DNA from: Solibacillus isronensis
GTDB lineage: Bacteria; Bacillota; Bacilli; Bacillales_A; Planococcaceae
Reading direction: 5' to 3'
Length of the DNA stretch: 64,000 nucleotides
Assembly (NCBI RefSeq): GCF_900168685.1
Contig: NZ_FVZN01000006.1
Coordinates: forward strand, 62,001-126,000
Shown: piece after piece, positions 44,727-53,048 of the stretch
How positions within the stretch are numbered: position 1 is the first letter of the stretch
Layout: every line of letters begins with the position of its first letter
Notes under the pieces: model-generated
Told to the model about the DNA's origin: nothing
What the model saw: only the letters and a program-made list of their open reading frames with translations
Database searches by the model: none
Program-made: the position numbers and the translations under genes

Positions 44727-45041
44727 TTATTCGCTCCCTTGAATTAAAGTATTTACACCTGAAATAAAACTTTCCCATTCATTAAGTAAGCTCTGTAGTT
44801 GTTCAATCCCTAGTTCGGTAATTTGATAATATTTACGCGGTGGGCCTTCTGTGGATTCCATTAAATATGTTGTAAAAAGACCGTCTTTTGTTAATCTGCG
44901 TAACAGCGGATATACCGCTCCTTCTGATATTTCGATTTGTGTAGAAATTGCTTGTACGAGTTCATATCCATACATATCTTTCTTTTCCAATAAGGCGAGG
45001 ACACATAAATTCAATACGCCTTTTTTAAATTGAGGATTCAT
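44727..45041 (-). CDS. PadR-family transcriptional regulator
   Basis: A 104-residue winged-helix repressor: 'LLEKKDMYGYELVQAIST' (recognition region), 'SEGAVYPLLRRLTKDGL', then a dimerisation helix at the C-terminus (about 80-104). Start is the ATG ending at 45041, after GAGGTGG. It is the first gene of an operon with the HAAS/DUF4097 gene. Its upstream region is full of TAGTGT/ACACTA words, so autorepression is likely. Ligand unknown. Confidence 0.92.
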   Translation of the reverse strand: MNPQFKKGVLNLCVLALLEKKDMYGYELVQAISTQIEISEGAVYPLLRRLTKDGLFTTYLMESTEGPPRKYYQITELGIEQLQSLLNEWESFISGVNTLIQGSE

Positions 45042-45050
45042 TATTCCACC

Positions 45051-45108
45051 TCACTACTATTTAATATACAATAGTGTAACAAACACTACTATTCATTGCA
45101 AGGTAGTA
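45051..45108. promoter_or_regulatory. PadR operator cluster over the padR promoter
   Basis: TAGTGT-AACAA-ACACTA (45072-45088) is a perfect inverted repeat, and AATAGTAGTG occurs twice on the minus strand. A candidate promoter is TTGCAA, 17 bp, TACACT, which the repeats overlap. Autorepression is inferred. Confidence 0.6.
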
Positions 45109-45111
45109 TAC

Positions 45112-45148
45112 AAAAAATAATTGTGCTAAGTTATCTCCTTAGCACAAC
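45112..45148 (-). terminator. Terminator of the 220-aa membrane protein gene
   Basis: TGTGCTAAG (45122-45130) pairs perfectly with CTTAGCACA (45138-45146), with a T-rich tail on the minus strand. Confidence 0.88.
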
Positions 45149-45157
45149 CTTTCTTTG

Positions 45158-45820
45158 TTAAAACCTTCTATAAGGTCTGTCGTTTGAAAAATGGATCGCT
45201 GTCCACATTAAAGTCGCAATTAACACTAACTCAAAAGCATTTGTTATCGCATCACTGCCAATATCAATCGGAAATGCACTACCGATTGTCATAACAATTG
45301 TACCAACAAGCATCCACCACCATTTTCTTTTCCAGGCTAGCATGATTGCGGCAATTAATAAGGCGACAAGGACAATTAAAATCATTGGTGGCGGTCCGGA
45401 TGCTGCTTCTGTTGTACTGTAGCTAAGTACACCATAAGATTCCTCCGGAGCTAGTTCCAGTCCACTCAGCTCCGCAAAATATTCGACAATCATGGCAACA
45501 ACCCATAAAGCACCAAATGTAAAAGGAACCCAACTCTTATAGGCAAAATGAAGGTTGGCCTCTTTCATTACAAACAACGAATAAAGTATTAAAGTCGGTG
45601 TAAATATAGCATGGAGCCAAAAACGTCCATAGCTTAGGGTTTCAAGAAGGTCTCCCTCTCCGATAAGATGGCCTAACGCTAATATTGCATTATCATAAAT
45701 CAGGGCGGCAATAACTAAAAACAAAATGGCGGATGCAGTTTTCTTATGTTTTGCCATTCCCCAGACGAAGATGGCAACATAGGCAATCGTGAAAAATCCG
45801 AAAATATAAGAATCCATCAT
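45158..45820 (-). CDS. Multi-pass membrane protein, unknown function
   Basis: A 220-residue integral membrane protein with about seven hydrophobic segments (for example 6-20, 30-50, 68-85, 98-115, 148-165, 170-190 and 198-212). A conserved-looking 'GRFWLHAIFTPTLIL' stretch in the third segment and 'YGVLSYS' in the loop are the only marks. The start may be either Met of MMDSY; the ribosome site AGGAGG favours the first. Monocistronic. I cannot assign a family. Confidence 0.7.
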   Translation of the reverse strand: MMDSYIFGFFTIAYVAIFVWGMAKHKKTASAILFLVIAALIYDNAILALGHLIGEGDLLETLSYGRFWLHAIFTPTLILYSLFVMKEANLHFAYKSWVPFTFGALWVVAMIVEYFAELSGLELAPEESYGVLSYSTTEAASGPPPMILIVLVALLIAAIMLAWKRKWWWMLVGTIVMTIGSAFPIDIGSDAITNAFELVLIATLMWTAIHFSNDRPYRRF

Positions 45821-45939
45821 ACCCCTCCTCTTAGTTTCTACTCTTCCCCTTTACCCCGAAAATAAGTTATTAAAAATTTCAAGATTAGAAACAGAAAGGA
45901 GCGGGAAATATTCTTTTGATAATAAAAGGGGGACTATTT

Positions 45940-47151
45940 ATGGAATTGCACAATGGTTTATTGTTTTGGCCAACGACACTTTTAAAAGAACCACACACGA
46001 ACCCACCAATTAAACCTCATTACGATGCAATAATCGTAGGTGCCGGAATGAGTGGTATACTGACGGCGAAAGCACTAATTGATGAAGGCTTAACGGTAGC
46101 CGTTTTAGAACGAAATGAACTCGGCTCCGGCAGTACTTCCGCTAATACAGGACTACTTCAATATTCAAATGATATTCAATTACATGAACTAAGTGATTTA
46201 ATCGGAGAAGAGGATGCTGTGCGTTTTTATAAACTTTGCTATGAAGCAGTTGACCGTCTCGAAAAAATTGCGCAACCTTTAAAAGATCAGGCTAATTTTA
46301 TTCGACGTCCAAGCGTCTGTTTTGCGAGTGAAAAAAAAGATGTGTCAAAGCTTGAAAAGGAATGTGGAATATTAGTAAAGCACGGATTCCCTGCTGAATT
46401 TTGGAATGAACTTGTCGTAGAAGAACGCTTGCCTTTTAAAGCGCCTGCTGCTTTGTACACACATAATGATGCGGAAATGAACCCTTATAAATTTGTTGTT
46501 TCTTTAACCGAGCAGCTTATCGCTAAAGGACTGGACTTATTTGAAAATACGTATGCCAATATTATTGAAGATGAGGGAAATGAGATTATTTTGCACACAA
46601 TGAACGGAATCTTTAAAACATCCCGTATTGTTTACACGACCGGCTACGATCGGCTTCCTTATGGAAAAATGAAGGGTGCTGACATTAACCGCTCCTATGC
46701 GATCGTGACAGAGCAAAAACCCGGCTTTGAGGGCTGGTATGATAATGCACTCATTTGGGAAACTGCTCGCCCGTATTTATATATGCGAAAAACAATGGAT
46801 CATCGCATTATAATTGGCGGATTAGACGAAAAGAAAGCCGATCCTGCCAAACATGAAACAAAAGTGGACGCAATGGCAAATGTGCTGCTTGATAAACTTC
46901 ATGAATTATTGCCTGACGAGACCTTTCATGCATCCTACAAATACTGTGCTTCCTTCGGCGAATCATTAGACCATCTTCCTTTTATCGGACAGCATCCAGA
47001 ACAGCCGAACCACTATTACCTGCTCGGATTTGGAGGTAACGGCACGGTTTATAGTATGCTTGGCTCTCAAATTATTGCCGATTTAGTCATGAACCGCCCG
47101 AATGACGATGCACGTCTCGTGACATTGGACCGAAAATACGGAATTAAATAA
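45940..47151 (+). CDS. FAD-dependent oxidoreductase (DAO family)
   Basis: Glycine/D-amino-acid oxidase-type flavoprotein, 403 aa. The dinucleotide-binding motif DAIIVGAGMSG is near 28-38, followed by 'AVLERNELGSGSTSANTGLL' (20 residues), the DAO/GlpO-type FAD segment. The C-terminal part includes 'LPFIGQHPEQPNHYYLLGFG' with the second FAD contact. I start at ATG 45940 after AAGGGGG; an upstream in-frame start at 45916 has no ribosome site. Substrate unknown. Monocistronic or with the PH gene 88 bp on. Confidence 0.87.
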   Translation: MELHNGLLFWPTTLLKEPHTNPPIKPHYDAIIVGAGMSGILTAKALIDEGLTVAVLERNELGSGSTSANTGLLQYSNDIQLHELSDLIGEEDAVRFYKLCYEAVDRLEKIAQPLKDQANFIRRPSVCFASEKKDVSKLEKECGILVKHGFPAEFWNELVVEERLPFKAPAALYTHNDAEMNPYKFVVSLTEQLIAKGLDLFENTYANIIEDEGNEIILHTMNGIFKTSRIVYTTGYDRLPYGKMKGADINRSYAIVTEQKPGFEGWYDNALIWETARPYLYMRKTMDHRIIIGGLDEKKADPAKHETKVDAMANVLLDKLHELLPDETFHASYKYCASFGESLDHLPFIGQHPEQPNHYYLLGFGGNGTVYSMLGSQIIADLVMNRPNDDARLVTLDRKYGIK

Positions 47152-47239
47152 CAAATAAACTCTTTTGCTAGAATTGAGAATTGTATTTTTAAATTCTGAC
47201 TCTTTGTTATAAGCTATAAAGTAGAAGGGGGGCTTTTTG

Positions 47240-47641
47240 ATGGTTTTTAAATCAAAGGTGGATATTTGGATGGCTATTATATTTATTTTTGTGCCAATCT
47301 CAATGATATACGGGGTCATTACCGAGCCAAGTGCTGTTTTGCTGCTCGTTACGGCATTCATTATTGTGTTATTATGCATACTGTTTTTTGGTACAAAATA
47401 CGTCATCGAAGAGGAAGAACTCATCGTTTACGGCGGTATTTGTAAAAAGCGAATTCCTATTAAACAAATACGCAGCTTACGTCCATCGAAAAATCCTCTA
47501 TCGGCTCCGGCTATGTCAATCAATCGTATTGAAATAACCTTTGATCCGCATATTCAGGTCATTCTTGTATCCCCAAAGGAAAGGGAGCTGTTTGTAAAAA
47601 AGCTTCTTGAGATTAATCCAGGTATTACACTAAAATCATAA
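47240..47641 (+). CDS. Membrane-anchored PH-domain protein
   Basis: A 133-residue protein with two N-terminal hydrophobic segments (about 7-28 and 32-52) and a cytosolic domain like bPH_4 (YyaB-type): 'EEEELIVYGGICKKRIPIK', then 'SAPAMSINRIEI' and 'VILVSPKERELFVKKLL'. The ATG at 47240 follows AAGGGGGG; a TTG 3 nt upstream is the alternative. Function of bPH_4 proteins is unknown. It is followed by a shared bidirectional terminator. Confidence 0.82.
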   Translation: MVFKSKVDIWMAIIFIFVPISMIYGVITEPSAVLLLVTAFIIVLLCILFFGTKYVIEEEELIVYGGICKKRIPIKQIRSLRPSKNPLSAPAMSINRIEITFDPHIQVILVSPKERELFVKKLLEINPGITLKS

Positions 47642-47686
47642 AAAAAGTCCACGCAAATTGAATGATCAATCTGCGTGGATTTTTTA
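47641..47686. terminator. Bidirectional terminator of the PH and GGDEF-EAL genes
   Basis: GTCCACGCAAATTGA (47647-47661) pairs with TCAATCTGCGTGGAT (47666-47680), flanked by T-runs on both strands. Confidence 0.92.
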
Positions 47687-49387
47687 TACGAGTATCCCCT
47701 TTTCACTTAAACGTTGCGAAAAATCATCAATCGTTAATGGACGGCTATAATAGTAACCTTGTACAAATTCACAATCAAATTCCCGTAAAAGGTGCAAGTC
47801 TTCATGTTCCTCGACGCCTTCCGCAACTACTTTTAAATTAAGTGCACGTGCCAAAGAGATCATCGCTGAAACCATGGCAATGTCTGCAGTGTTTTTATAC
47901 ATTTCGTGAATGAACGAACGGTCTATTTTCAATAAATCTACCGGGAATTTCTTCAAATAGCTTAATGAGGAATAGCCTGTCCCAAAGTCATCAATAGCTA
48001 GCGTAATATCCATTTCACTTAAATGCTTGATTGTATTGAGCAAATCTGAATTTTGATCTAAAAAACTCATTTCTGTTATTTCGATTTCCAATGCACTTGG
48101 TGAAATTTCATGCTCCTGTAAAATTTGATTTAAACGCTCGATAAAATTATCCGCTTTCAAATGGCTTGGGGAAATATTGACAGCCACACGAAGATTCAAA
48201 TTATATTGCTTATTCCATTCTGTTACTTGTCGACCGGCTTTAGCAATAACCCACTCACTAATGTCACTGATCAGTCCAAAATCTTCTGCAAATGGAATGA
48301 ACTGATCCGGTGGTACAAAACCAAGTTCATCGTCAAACCAGCGAATAAGTGCCTCCATACCTTCAATTTTATTTGATTGTAGATTCACTTTCGGTTGGTA
48401 ATACAGTTCAAATGCCTGATTTTTAATAGCATCATGTAACTTTGTTTCCAATGTAAGTAGTTGGTTATGTGAAAAGCGCTGTTGTTTCTTATAAATAACA
48501 AAACCTTTATTATTGCTTTTTTTCGCTTCATACATCGCAATATCTGCATATTTTAATATGTCTTGTGCGGAGTGACCATGCTCCGGGTAATTTACCGCTC
48601 CGATACTAATCGATGCATAAAATGCATAGTTATTTAAATTAAATTGGTGTTTAAATAGCGCTTGTATATCTTCTGCAGCACTTTCAAGTAGCGTTGCATC
48701 CCTTAATATACAGATAAATTCATCTCCACTTAATCGGTAAAAAGTCATAAGCGGACTATTCAACGTTTTTGTTCGTTCCGCAATTTCTACTAAAAACAGA
48801 TCTCCCACCCGATGCCCTAAGCCATCATTAATATTTTTAAACCGGTTCACATCAAATAACATAAGTGAAAATGGCTGTTGCTCAACTTCGATCAGCCTTT
48901 TTAAATCATTAAGCAACATCCGGCGATTTGGCAGTCCAGTCAAATCATCATGATGTGCAATATGTATCATTTCCCCAATTTTCTTTTGTGCGGTAATATC
49001 TGTACGAATCGAAATATATTGATAGGGTTTTCCTTTTTCATTTAAAAAAGGCACAATCGTCGTCTGTACCCAATATGTTGAACCATCCTTTGCGCGGTTG
49101 CATACTTCTCCATGCCAAGTCTTACCAGAACCTATCGTACGCCACATTTCCTTAAAAAAAGGTTTGGGGTGATAGCCTGAATTTAAAAGTCGGTGATCTT
49201 TACCAATGAGTTCACAACGTTCATATTTGGAAATTTTACAAAATCGGTCATTTACCATCGTGATAATGCCTCGTTGATCTGTAACAGCCAAAATGGACGA
49301 CTCGTCTAATGCAACTTTAATATTTTGTAATTCCTCTACCGTCAGTTGCATTGAACTTAGTACATTTGTATCTTCTGTTTTCACCAT
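47684..49387 (-). CDS. PAS-GGDEF-EAL cyclic-di-GMP protein
   Basis: Cytosolic c-di-GMP turnover protein of 567 aa: PAS (about 20-135), GGDEF (about 140-300) and EAL (about 305-560). The GGDEF site reads SGDEF (220-224), Ser replacing the first Gly, which usually weakens cyclase activity. The EAL domain keeps E345-A-L and '[10 protein letters not shown]', 'VVAEGVE' with metal ligands. So it is probably a phosphodiesterase with a regulatory GGDEF. No TM. The start codon at 49387 has a moderate upstream ribosome site (AAGTTGGTGG). Confidence 0.9.
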   Translation of the reverse strand: MVKTEDTNVLSSMQLTVEELQNIKVALDESSILAVTDQRGIITMVNDRFCKISKYERCELIGKDHRLLNSGYHPKPFFKEMWRTIGSGKTWHGEVCNRAKDGSTYWVQTTIVPFLNEKGKPYQYISIRTDITAQKKIGEMIHIAHHDDLTGLPNRRMLLNDLKRLIEVEQQPFSLMLFDVNRFKNINDGLGHRVGDLFLVEIAERTKTLNSPLMTFYRLSGDEFICILRDATLLESAAEDIQALFKHQFNLNNYAFYASISIGAVNYPEHGHSAQDILKYADIAMYEAKKSNNKGFVIYKKQQRFSHNQLLTLETKLHDAIKNQAFELYYQPKVNLQSNKIEGMEALIRWFDDELGFVPPDQFIPFAEDFGLISDISEWVIAKAGRQVTEWNKQYNLNLRVAVNISPSHLKADNFIERLNQILQEHEISPSALEIEITEMSFLDQNSDLLNTIKHLSEMDITLAIDDFGTGYSSLSYLKKFPVDLLKIDRSFIHEMYKNTADIAMVSAMISLARALNLKVVAEGVEEHEDLHLLREFDCEFVQGYYYSRPLTIDDFSQRLSEKGILV

Positions 49388-49681
49388 CTATCCACCAACT
49401 TCTACTTAGTGATTCTTTTCTAATGTATTTTCTAAAAATTCGCATTCTTTAATCCATAATTATAGTTCTTAGTTAATGATTTTGGTAGTTCTTTTAGATA
49501 ATTTCGACTATTTTTTATAATTTTTTACTTTTTCTCTCTCTTTTTATGTAATTTACGATTTTTTCCTGAAATTTATTAGAAACTTTTTATTAAGATTTTT
49601 TGCTAATTGTTCGACATTCCCTACTTTTACTGGAATATTCTGATAAAATGATAGTAATTTCTATTGAAAGGGTTGATTAAA
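49388..49681. other. AT-rich divergent region
   Basis: Gap between the GGDEF-EAL gene and the GNAT leader, with many T-runs. TGATAAAATGATAG (49641-49654) contains a -10-like element for the plus strand but no good -35 at the right distance. No gene or repeat seen. Confidence 0.45.
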
Positions 49682-49714
49682 ATGAAAACATTTACGAAAG
49701 TGATTGAAGAGTAA
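49682..49714 (+). CDS. 10-aa leader peptide of the GNAT gene
   Basis: ATG at 49682, AAAGGG 10-15 nt upstream, encoding MKTFTKVIEE and then TAA. It sits directly before a set of competing hairpins that can hide the GNAT ribosome site, the arrangement of the leader peptides of inducible antibiotic-resistance genes such as cat and erm. Translation is inferred. Confidence 0.6.
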   Translation: MKTFTKVIEE

Positions 49715-49764
49715 TCTTTACACTCTTTTCAATCAAATATGAACTTAAAATTATTTGAAAAGAG
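49702..49764 (+). promoter_or_regulatory. Competing hairpins (putative attenuator) of the GNAT gene
   Basis: Three segments compete. Segment 1 GATTGAAGAG (49702-49711) is in the leader ORF, segment 2 CTCTTTTCAA is 49723-49732, segment 3 TTGAAAAGAG (49755-49764) overlaps the GNAT ribosome site AAAAGAGG. 2:3 is a perfect 10-bp stem that hides the site; 1:2 frees it. Leader ribosome position could choose. The direction of the effect is not settled by sequence. Confidence 0.55.
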
Positions 49765-49771
49765 GAAAACG

Positions 49772-50314
49772 ATGTATACAGATCAAGAACTAATTATCCG
49801 ACCAATTATTGAACAAGATATGGAACGTTTATGGGAATTAATTTATAAAGATGAACAGCCCGAATGGAAAAAATGGGATGCGCCGTATTATCCTCATAGA
49901 GCGATTCCTTATGAACAATTTATCCAGGCAAAGCAGGATTGGATCGGCGATAAAAGTATGTGGGTTATTGAAGTATCCGGGGTTGTTCGCGGGATTATCT
50001 CATACTACTGGGAACACGAACCTTCAAAGTGGATTGAAATAGGTATAGTTCTGCATGAAGGGCAATCGTGGGGTAAAGGGATCGGAACACGGGCATTAAA
50101 ATTATGGATTGCACATTTATTTCAGACAATGCCATTAGTGCGTGTTGGTTTCACAACATGGTCAGGCAATGAACGCATGATTCGTGTTGGCGAAAAACTA
50201 GGGATGCAGCTAGAAGCAAGAATCCGTAAAGTTCGCTATTACGAAGGGCATTATTATGACTCGATTCGCATGGGGTTACTTAGAGAAGAATGGGAAGCAT
50301 TGAATAACGAATAA
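49772..50314 (+). CDS. GNAT-family N-acetyltransferase
   Basis: Acetyl-CoA-dependent N-acetyltransferase, 180 aa. The fold runs from the first strand (about 7-14, LIIRPI) to the acetyl-CoA loop near 'QSWGKGIGTRALKLWI' (Q/RxxGxG/A-like motif) and a C-terminal 'MGLLREEW'. It belongs to the RimJ/SpeG-like group. I start at ATG 49772, after AAAAGAGG; an in-frame ATG at 49739 has no ribosome site and lies inside the attenuator. Substrate unknown. The attenuator suggests induction by a ribosome-affecting agent. The M20 gene follows 19 nt later. Confidence 0.83.
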   Translation: MYTDQELIIRPIIEQDMERLWELIYKDEQPEWKKWDAPYYPHRAIPYEQFIQAKQDWIGDKSMWVIEVSGVVRGIISYYWEHEPSKWIEIGIVLHEGQSWGKGIGTRALKLWIAHLFQTMPLVRVGFTTWSGNERMIRVGEKLGMQLEARIRKVRYYEGHYYDSIRMGLLREEWEALNNE

Positions 50315-50333
50315 CTTTTCAGGGGTGGAGAAG

Positions 50334-51506
50334 ATGAGCGTAAAAGAGAAACTGCAAGCAAACTATGAGGATATGGTCGAAATCCGAAGACATCTGCATA
50401 TGTATCCCGAGCTTTCATTTAAAGAAGTTAATACACCGAAACTTGTTGCCGAAAAGCTCCGATCTTATGGGATTGATGTGAAAGAAAATGTTGGCGGTAA
50501 TGGGGTTGTAGGCCATTTAGAGGGTGCCTTTGATGGACCGACAATTGCGTTCCGCGCAGATTTTGACGCACTACCGATTCAAGATGAAAAAGAAGTACCT
50601 TACAAATCAAAAGTCGATGGAGTGAGCCATGCTTGTGGTCATGATATCCATACAGCCGCACTGCTCGGTTTAGCAAAATCACTTGCTGAAAACCGTGACG
50701 AACTTCATGGCAAAGTCGTATTCATCCATCAATTTGCTGAAGAAGTCGTACCAGGTGGCGCAAAGGCAATGGTAGAGGCAGGTTGCCTGGACGGTGTGGA
50801 CTATGTGTACGGTTCTCATGTTTCTTCCTGGAGCGAATTGGGCACTGTCCTGTTTTGTGAAGGCTACGCAATGGCAGCTGCCGACTTTTTTGAATTCACT
50901 ATTCAAGGTAAAGGCGGACATGGCGCTTCTCCTCACGAAACAATAGACCCGATTGTTGCAGCGGCACAGTTTGTATTTGGTGTCCAGCCAATCGTCAGCA
51001 GAAATACTGACCCGATTGAATCTGCTGTTATTACAATCGGAAAAATTGAAAGTGGCACAGTCGGCAATGTTATTCCTGATAAAGCCCATTTAACAGGGAC
51101 TGTTCGTACATTCAATCCTGCGATTCGCGATATGGTCGAAGAGAAGCTAAACAACTTATGCAAAGCGATTGAAATACAGTACGGTGCCAAGCTTGAATTC
51201 AATTATACCCGAGGCTATGACGCTGTATATAATCATCCGACTGAAACAGCTATGCTGCGCGAAGCTGTCTCAATAAATTTGCCAGACTTGCAAGTACTGA
51301 ATGCCCCACCTCGCATGGGAGCAGAAGATTTCACCTATTATTTACAGGAAAAGCCCGGCACGTTTTTCTTCACAGGTGGCGGCAATCCGGAAATCAGTGC
51401 AGTCTACCCGCATCACCATCCAAGGTTCGATGTGGATGAACAGTCCATGCTGAATATTGCCGATGTTTTTGTGGAAGCATTGAAGCTTCATGGTGTTGTA
51501 AAATAA
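50334..51506 (+). CDS. M20-family amidohydrolase (N-acyl amino acid hydrolase type)
   Basis: Zinc-dependent aminoacylase/carboxypeptidase-like enzyme, 390 aa. Metal ligands: ACGHDIH (near 99-105), the EE pair in 'HQFAEEVVPGGAK', and 'YPHHHPRFDVDE' at the C-terminus. It contains the M20 dimerisation insert (about 180-290). Start ATG 50334 after GGGGTGGAGAAG; the upstream GTG at 50325 is too close to the site. It follows the GNAT gene by 19 nt and may be co-expressed. It is one of three M20 genes in the window. Confidence 0.9.
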   Translation: MSVKEKLQANYEDMVEIRRHLHMYPELSFKEVNTPKLVAEKLRSYGIDVKENVGGNGVVGHLEGAFDGPTIAFRADFDALPIQDEKEVPYKSKVDGVSHACGHDIHTAALLGLAKSLAENRDELHGKVVFIHQFAEEVVPGGAKAMVEAGCLDGVDYVYGSHVSSWSELGTVLFCEGYAMAAADFFEFTIQGKGGHGASPHETIDPIVAAAQFVFGVQPIVSRNTDPIESAVITIGKIESGTVGNVIPDKAHLTGTVRTFNPAIRDMVEEKLNNLCKAIEIQYGAKLEFNYTRGYDAVYNHPTETAMLREAVSINLPDLQVLNAPPRMGAEDFTYYLQEKPGTFFFTGGGNPEISAVYPHHHPRFDVDEQSMLNIADVFVEALKLHGVVK

Positions 51507-51548
51507 TTTTGACTTGAACTGCCAGGTTCTTTAAGGAGTTTATAGAAA

Positions 51549-52109
51549 ATGAAAAAAGAAAAAAATGAGCTTTTTGAATGGATTAAAGTTATCGCCATAA
51601 CCGCCTTGTTTGTTGTCGCTATTCGCACGTTTATTTTCACTCCGATTGACGTGAAAGGTGCTTCCATGATGCCGACATATGAAGACGGAGACCGAATTAT
51701 CGTCAATAAAATCGGGAAATCACTTCATGATTTTGATCGATTCGATGTCATTGTGTTCGATGGGTTAGAAAACGAATATTTTATTAAACGAATTATCGGA
51801 CTTCCAGGTGATCATATCGAATATAAAGACGATGTACTATATATAAACGGTCAGGAAATCGACGAGCCCTATCTGGATGAATACAAATCTGCTCTTAACG
51901 ATCCTGGTGACTTGACTCCTGATTTCACGCTGGAAGATTTAGTTGGTGTATCAGAAATTCCGAATGACTATTATTTTGTTATGGGTGATAATCGCCGTAA
52001 AAGTAGTGACAGCCGAGATCCACGCATCGGTCTCGTCTCAAAAGAACATATACTTGGCTCTACATCTATCCGTTTTTATCCGCTCGACTCATTAGGTTTA
52101 GTAAAATAA
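51549..52109 (+). CDS. Signal peptidase I
   Basis: Membrane-bound Ser-Lys protease that removes secretory signal peptides. 186 aa: N-terminal TM (about 10-30), catalytic S39 in KGASMMPT, general base K80 in YFIKRIIGLPGD, and the box E motif 'MGDNRRKSSDSR' near the C-terminus. This is the short Gram-positive SipS type. The ATG follows AAGGAG (9 nt). It begins 42 bp after the M20 stop and may be co-transcribed. Several sip paralogues are usual in this group, so I do not number it. Confidence 0.95.
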   Translation: MKKEKNELFEWIKVIAITALFVVAIRTFIFTPIDVKGASMMPTYEDGDRIIVNKIGKSLHDFDRFDVIVFDGLENEYFIKRIIGLPGDHIEYKDDVLYINGQEIDEPYLDEYKSALNDPGDLTPDFTLEDLVGVSEIPNDYYFVMGDNRRKSSDSRDPRIGLVSKEHILGSTSIRFYPLDSLGLVK

Positions 52110-52121
52110 TCCGCTAAACAG

Positions 52122-52160
52122 ATATGCCGTGATTGCTTTCATTAGCAGTCGCGGCTTTTT
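52122..52160 (+). terminator. Terminator of the signal peptidase gene
   Basis: GCCGTGATTGCT (52126-52137) pairs with AGCAGTCGCGGC (52144-52155) including G-T pairs, then a T5 run. Confidence 0.85.
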
Positions 52161-52206
52161 ATTTTATAAATAAGTATAAAATAAATTACAAAATGACATA
52201 TATAAA

Positions 52207-52234
52207 TTGCATTATGAATTATATAATGTATAAT
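52207..52234 (+). promoter_or_regulatory. Promoter of the membrane protein/XRE pair
   Basis: TTGCAT (52207-52212), 16 bp, TATAAT (52229-52234). The spacer holds ATTATATAAT, a palindrome that the XRE protein could bind. Confidence 0.6.
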
Positions 52235-52266
52235 AAGTTTAACAACAACAATTTGGAGGGGATAAA

Positions 52267-52794
52267 ATGGGGTTTTGGAACAAAAAGATAGTGGATGAGC
52301 GTGTGTACAATACGCAAAATAAAATTTACCGGGAAATCTATATACTTACGATGATCATTGTTATCGCTTCAATTGCGGTTAAATTTTACCTTTCTGGAAT
52401 AAGTATGGAGTCTGTTGCAACAGAGATGGTCATCTTAATATGTGGGAGTTTATATTACGGCTTTCGTTCAGCCCAACTCGGGGTATTTTCGGATGAAGTT
52501 GAACTTCATGATGCCAACAGCAAGTTTTCATACAGTACAAAACAGCTGATCCTCGGTATTGGATTGGGTTTGGTCATCGCAATTTTCATGGGAATTAACA
52601 GCGCGTACCAATATGCGGACAGTTCATCTCAGGCAATTGAATATTTCTTTGTAGTGTTTATCGTTTCGCTAATAATTTACGTTCCATTATATTTATTGCT
52701 TTTATTTGCTGCCTATAAAAGCGCATTGAATAAAAGCCAAAAAGTGAACAGCAAAATGCTTGAAGAAGATGATGATGCGGGGCGAAACCGATGA
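52267..52794 (+). CDS. DUF6773-like membrane protein
   Basis: A 175-residue membrane protein with about four hydrophobic segments (about 24-42, 48-66, 92-112 and 122-150) and a charged C-terminal tail. It begins GFWNKKIVDERV, typical of Firmicutes proteins paired with a small XRE regulator. The ATG follows TTGGAGGGG. It overlaps the XRE gene by 4 bp, so they are a coupled pair. Function unknown; the DUF number is from memory of the family pattern. Confidence 0.75.
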   Translation: MGFWNKKIVDERVYNTQNKIYREIYILTMIIVIASIAVKFYLSGISMESVATEMVILICGSLYYGFRSAQLGVFSDEVELHDANSKFSYSTKQLILGIGLGLVIAIFMGINSAYQYADSSSQAIEYFFVVFIVSLIIYVPLYLLLLFAAYKSALNKSQKVNSKMLEEDDDAGRNR

Positions 52795-52994
52795 AAAATA
52801 TTCGCTTGAAAATGGCCCGAATTGAACATGATCTATCACAGGACGAACTTGCCAAGAAAGTTGGGGTTACACGCCAAACAATTGGACTCATCGAGCTTGG
52901 CAAGTATAATCCAACATTAAGTGTCTGTATCGCAATTTGCAGAACATTAAACAAGACATTGGATGAACTGTTTTGGGATGAACAGTCCGAATAA
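52791..52994 (+). CDS. Small XRE-family DNA-binding protein
   Basis: A 67-residue HTH_3/XRE protein: 'LSQDELAKKVGVTRQTIGLI' (20 residues) is the helix-turn-helix core, then 'LGKYNPTLSVCIAICRTL'. It overlaps the membrane protein gene (ATGA) and has no other domain. Such single-domain XRE proteins usually repress their own operon; the target is the shared promoter. A weak AAGATG-type site serves this start. A terminator follows. Confidence 0.9.
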   Translation: MKNIRLKMARIEHDLSQDELAKKVGVTRQTIGLIELGKYNPTLSVCIAICRTLNKTLDELFWDEQSE

Positions 52995-53000
52995 CGGCAA

Positions 53001-53048
53001 CGACAAAAGAGGAGTGCAAAAGTTATTTCACTTTTACACTCCTTTTGC
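53001..53048. terminator. Bidirectional terminator
   Basis: GGAGTGCAAAAG (53011-53022) pairs with CTTTTACACTCC (53031-53042), one mismatch, with flanking A/T runs. Confidence 0.88.

Noticed and set aside
49739-49771. In-frame upstream ATG for the GNAT gene
   Set aside because: It lacks a ribosome site and lies in the loop of the attenuator stem; ATG 49772 has AAAAGAGG.
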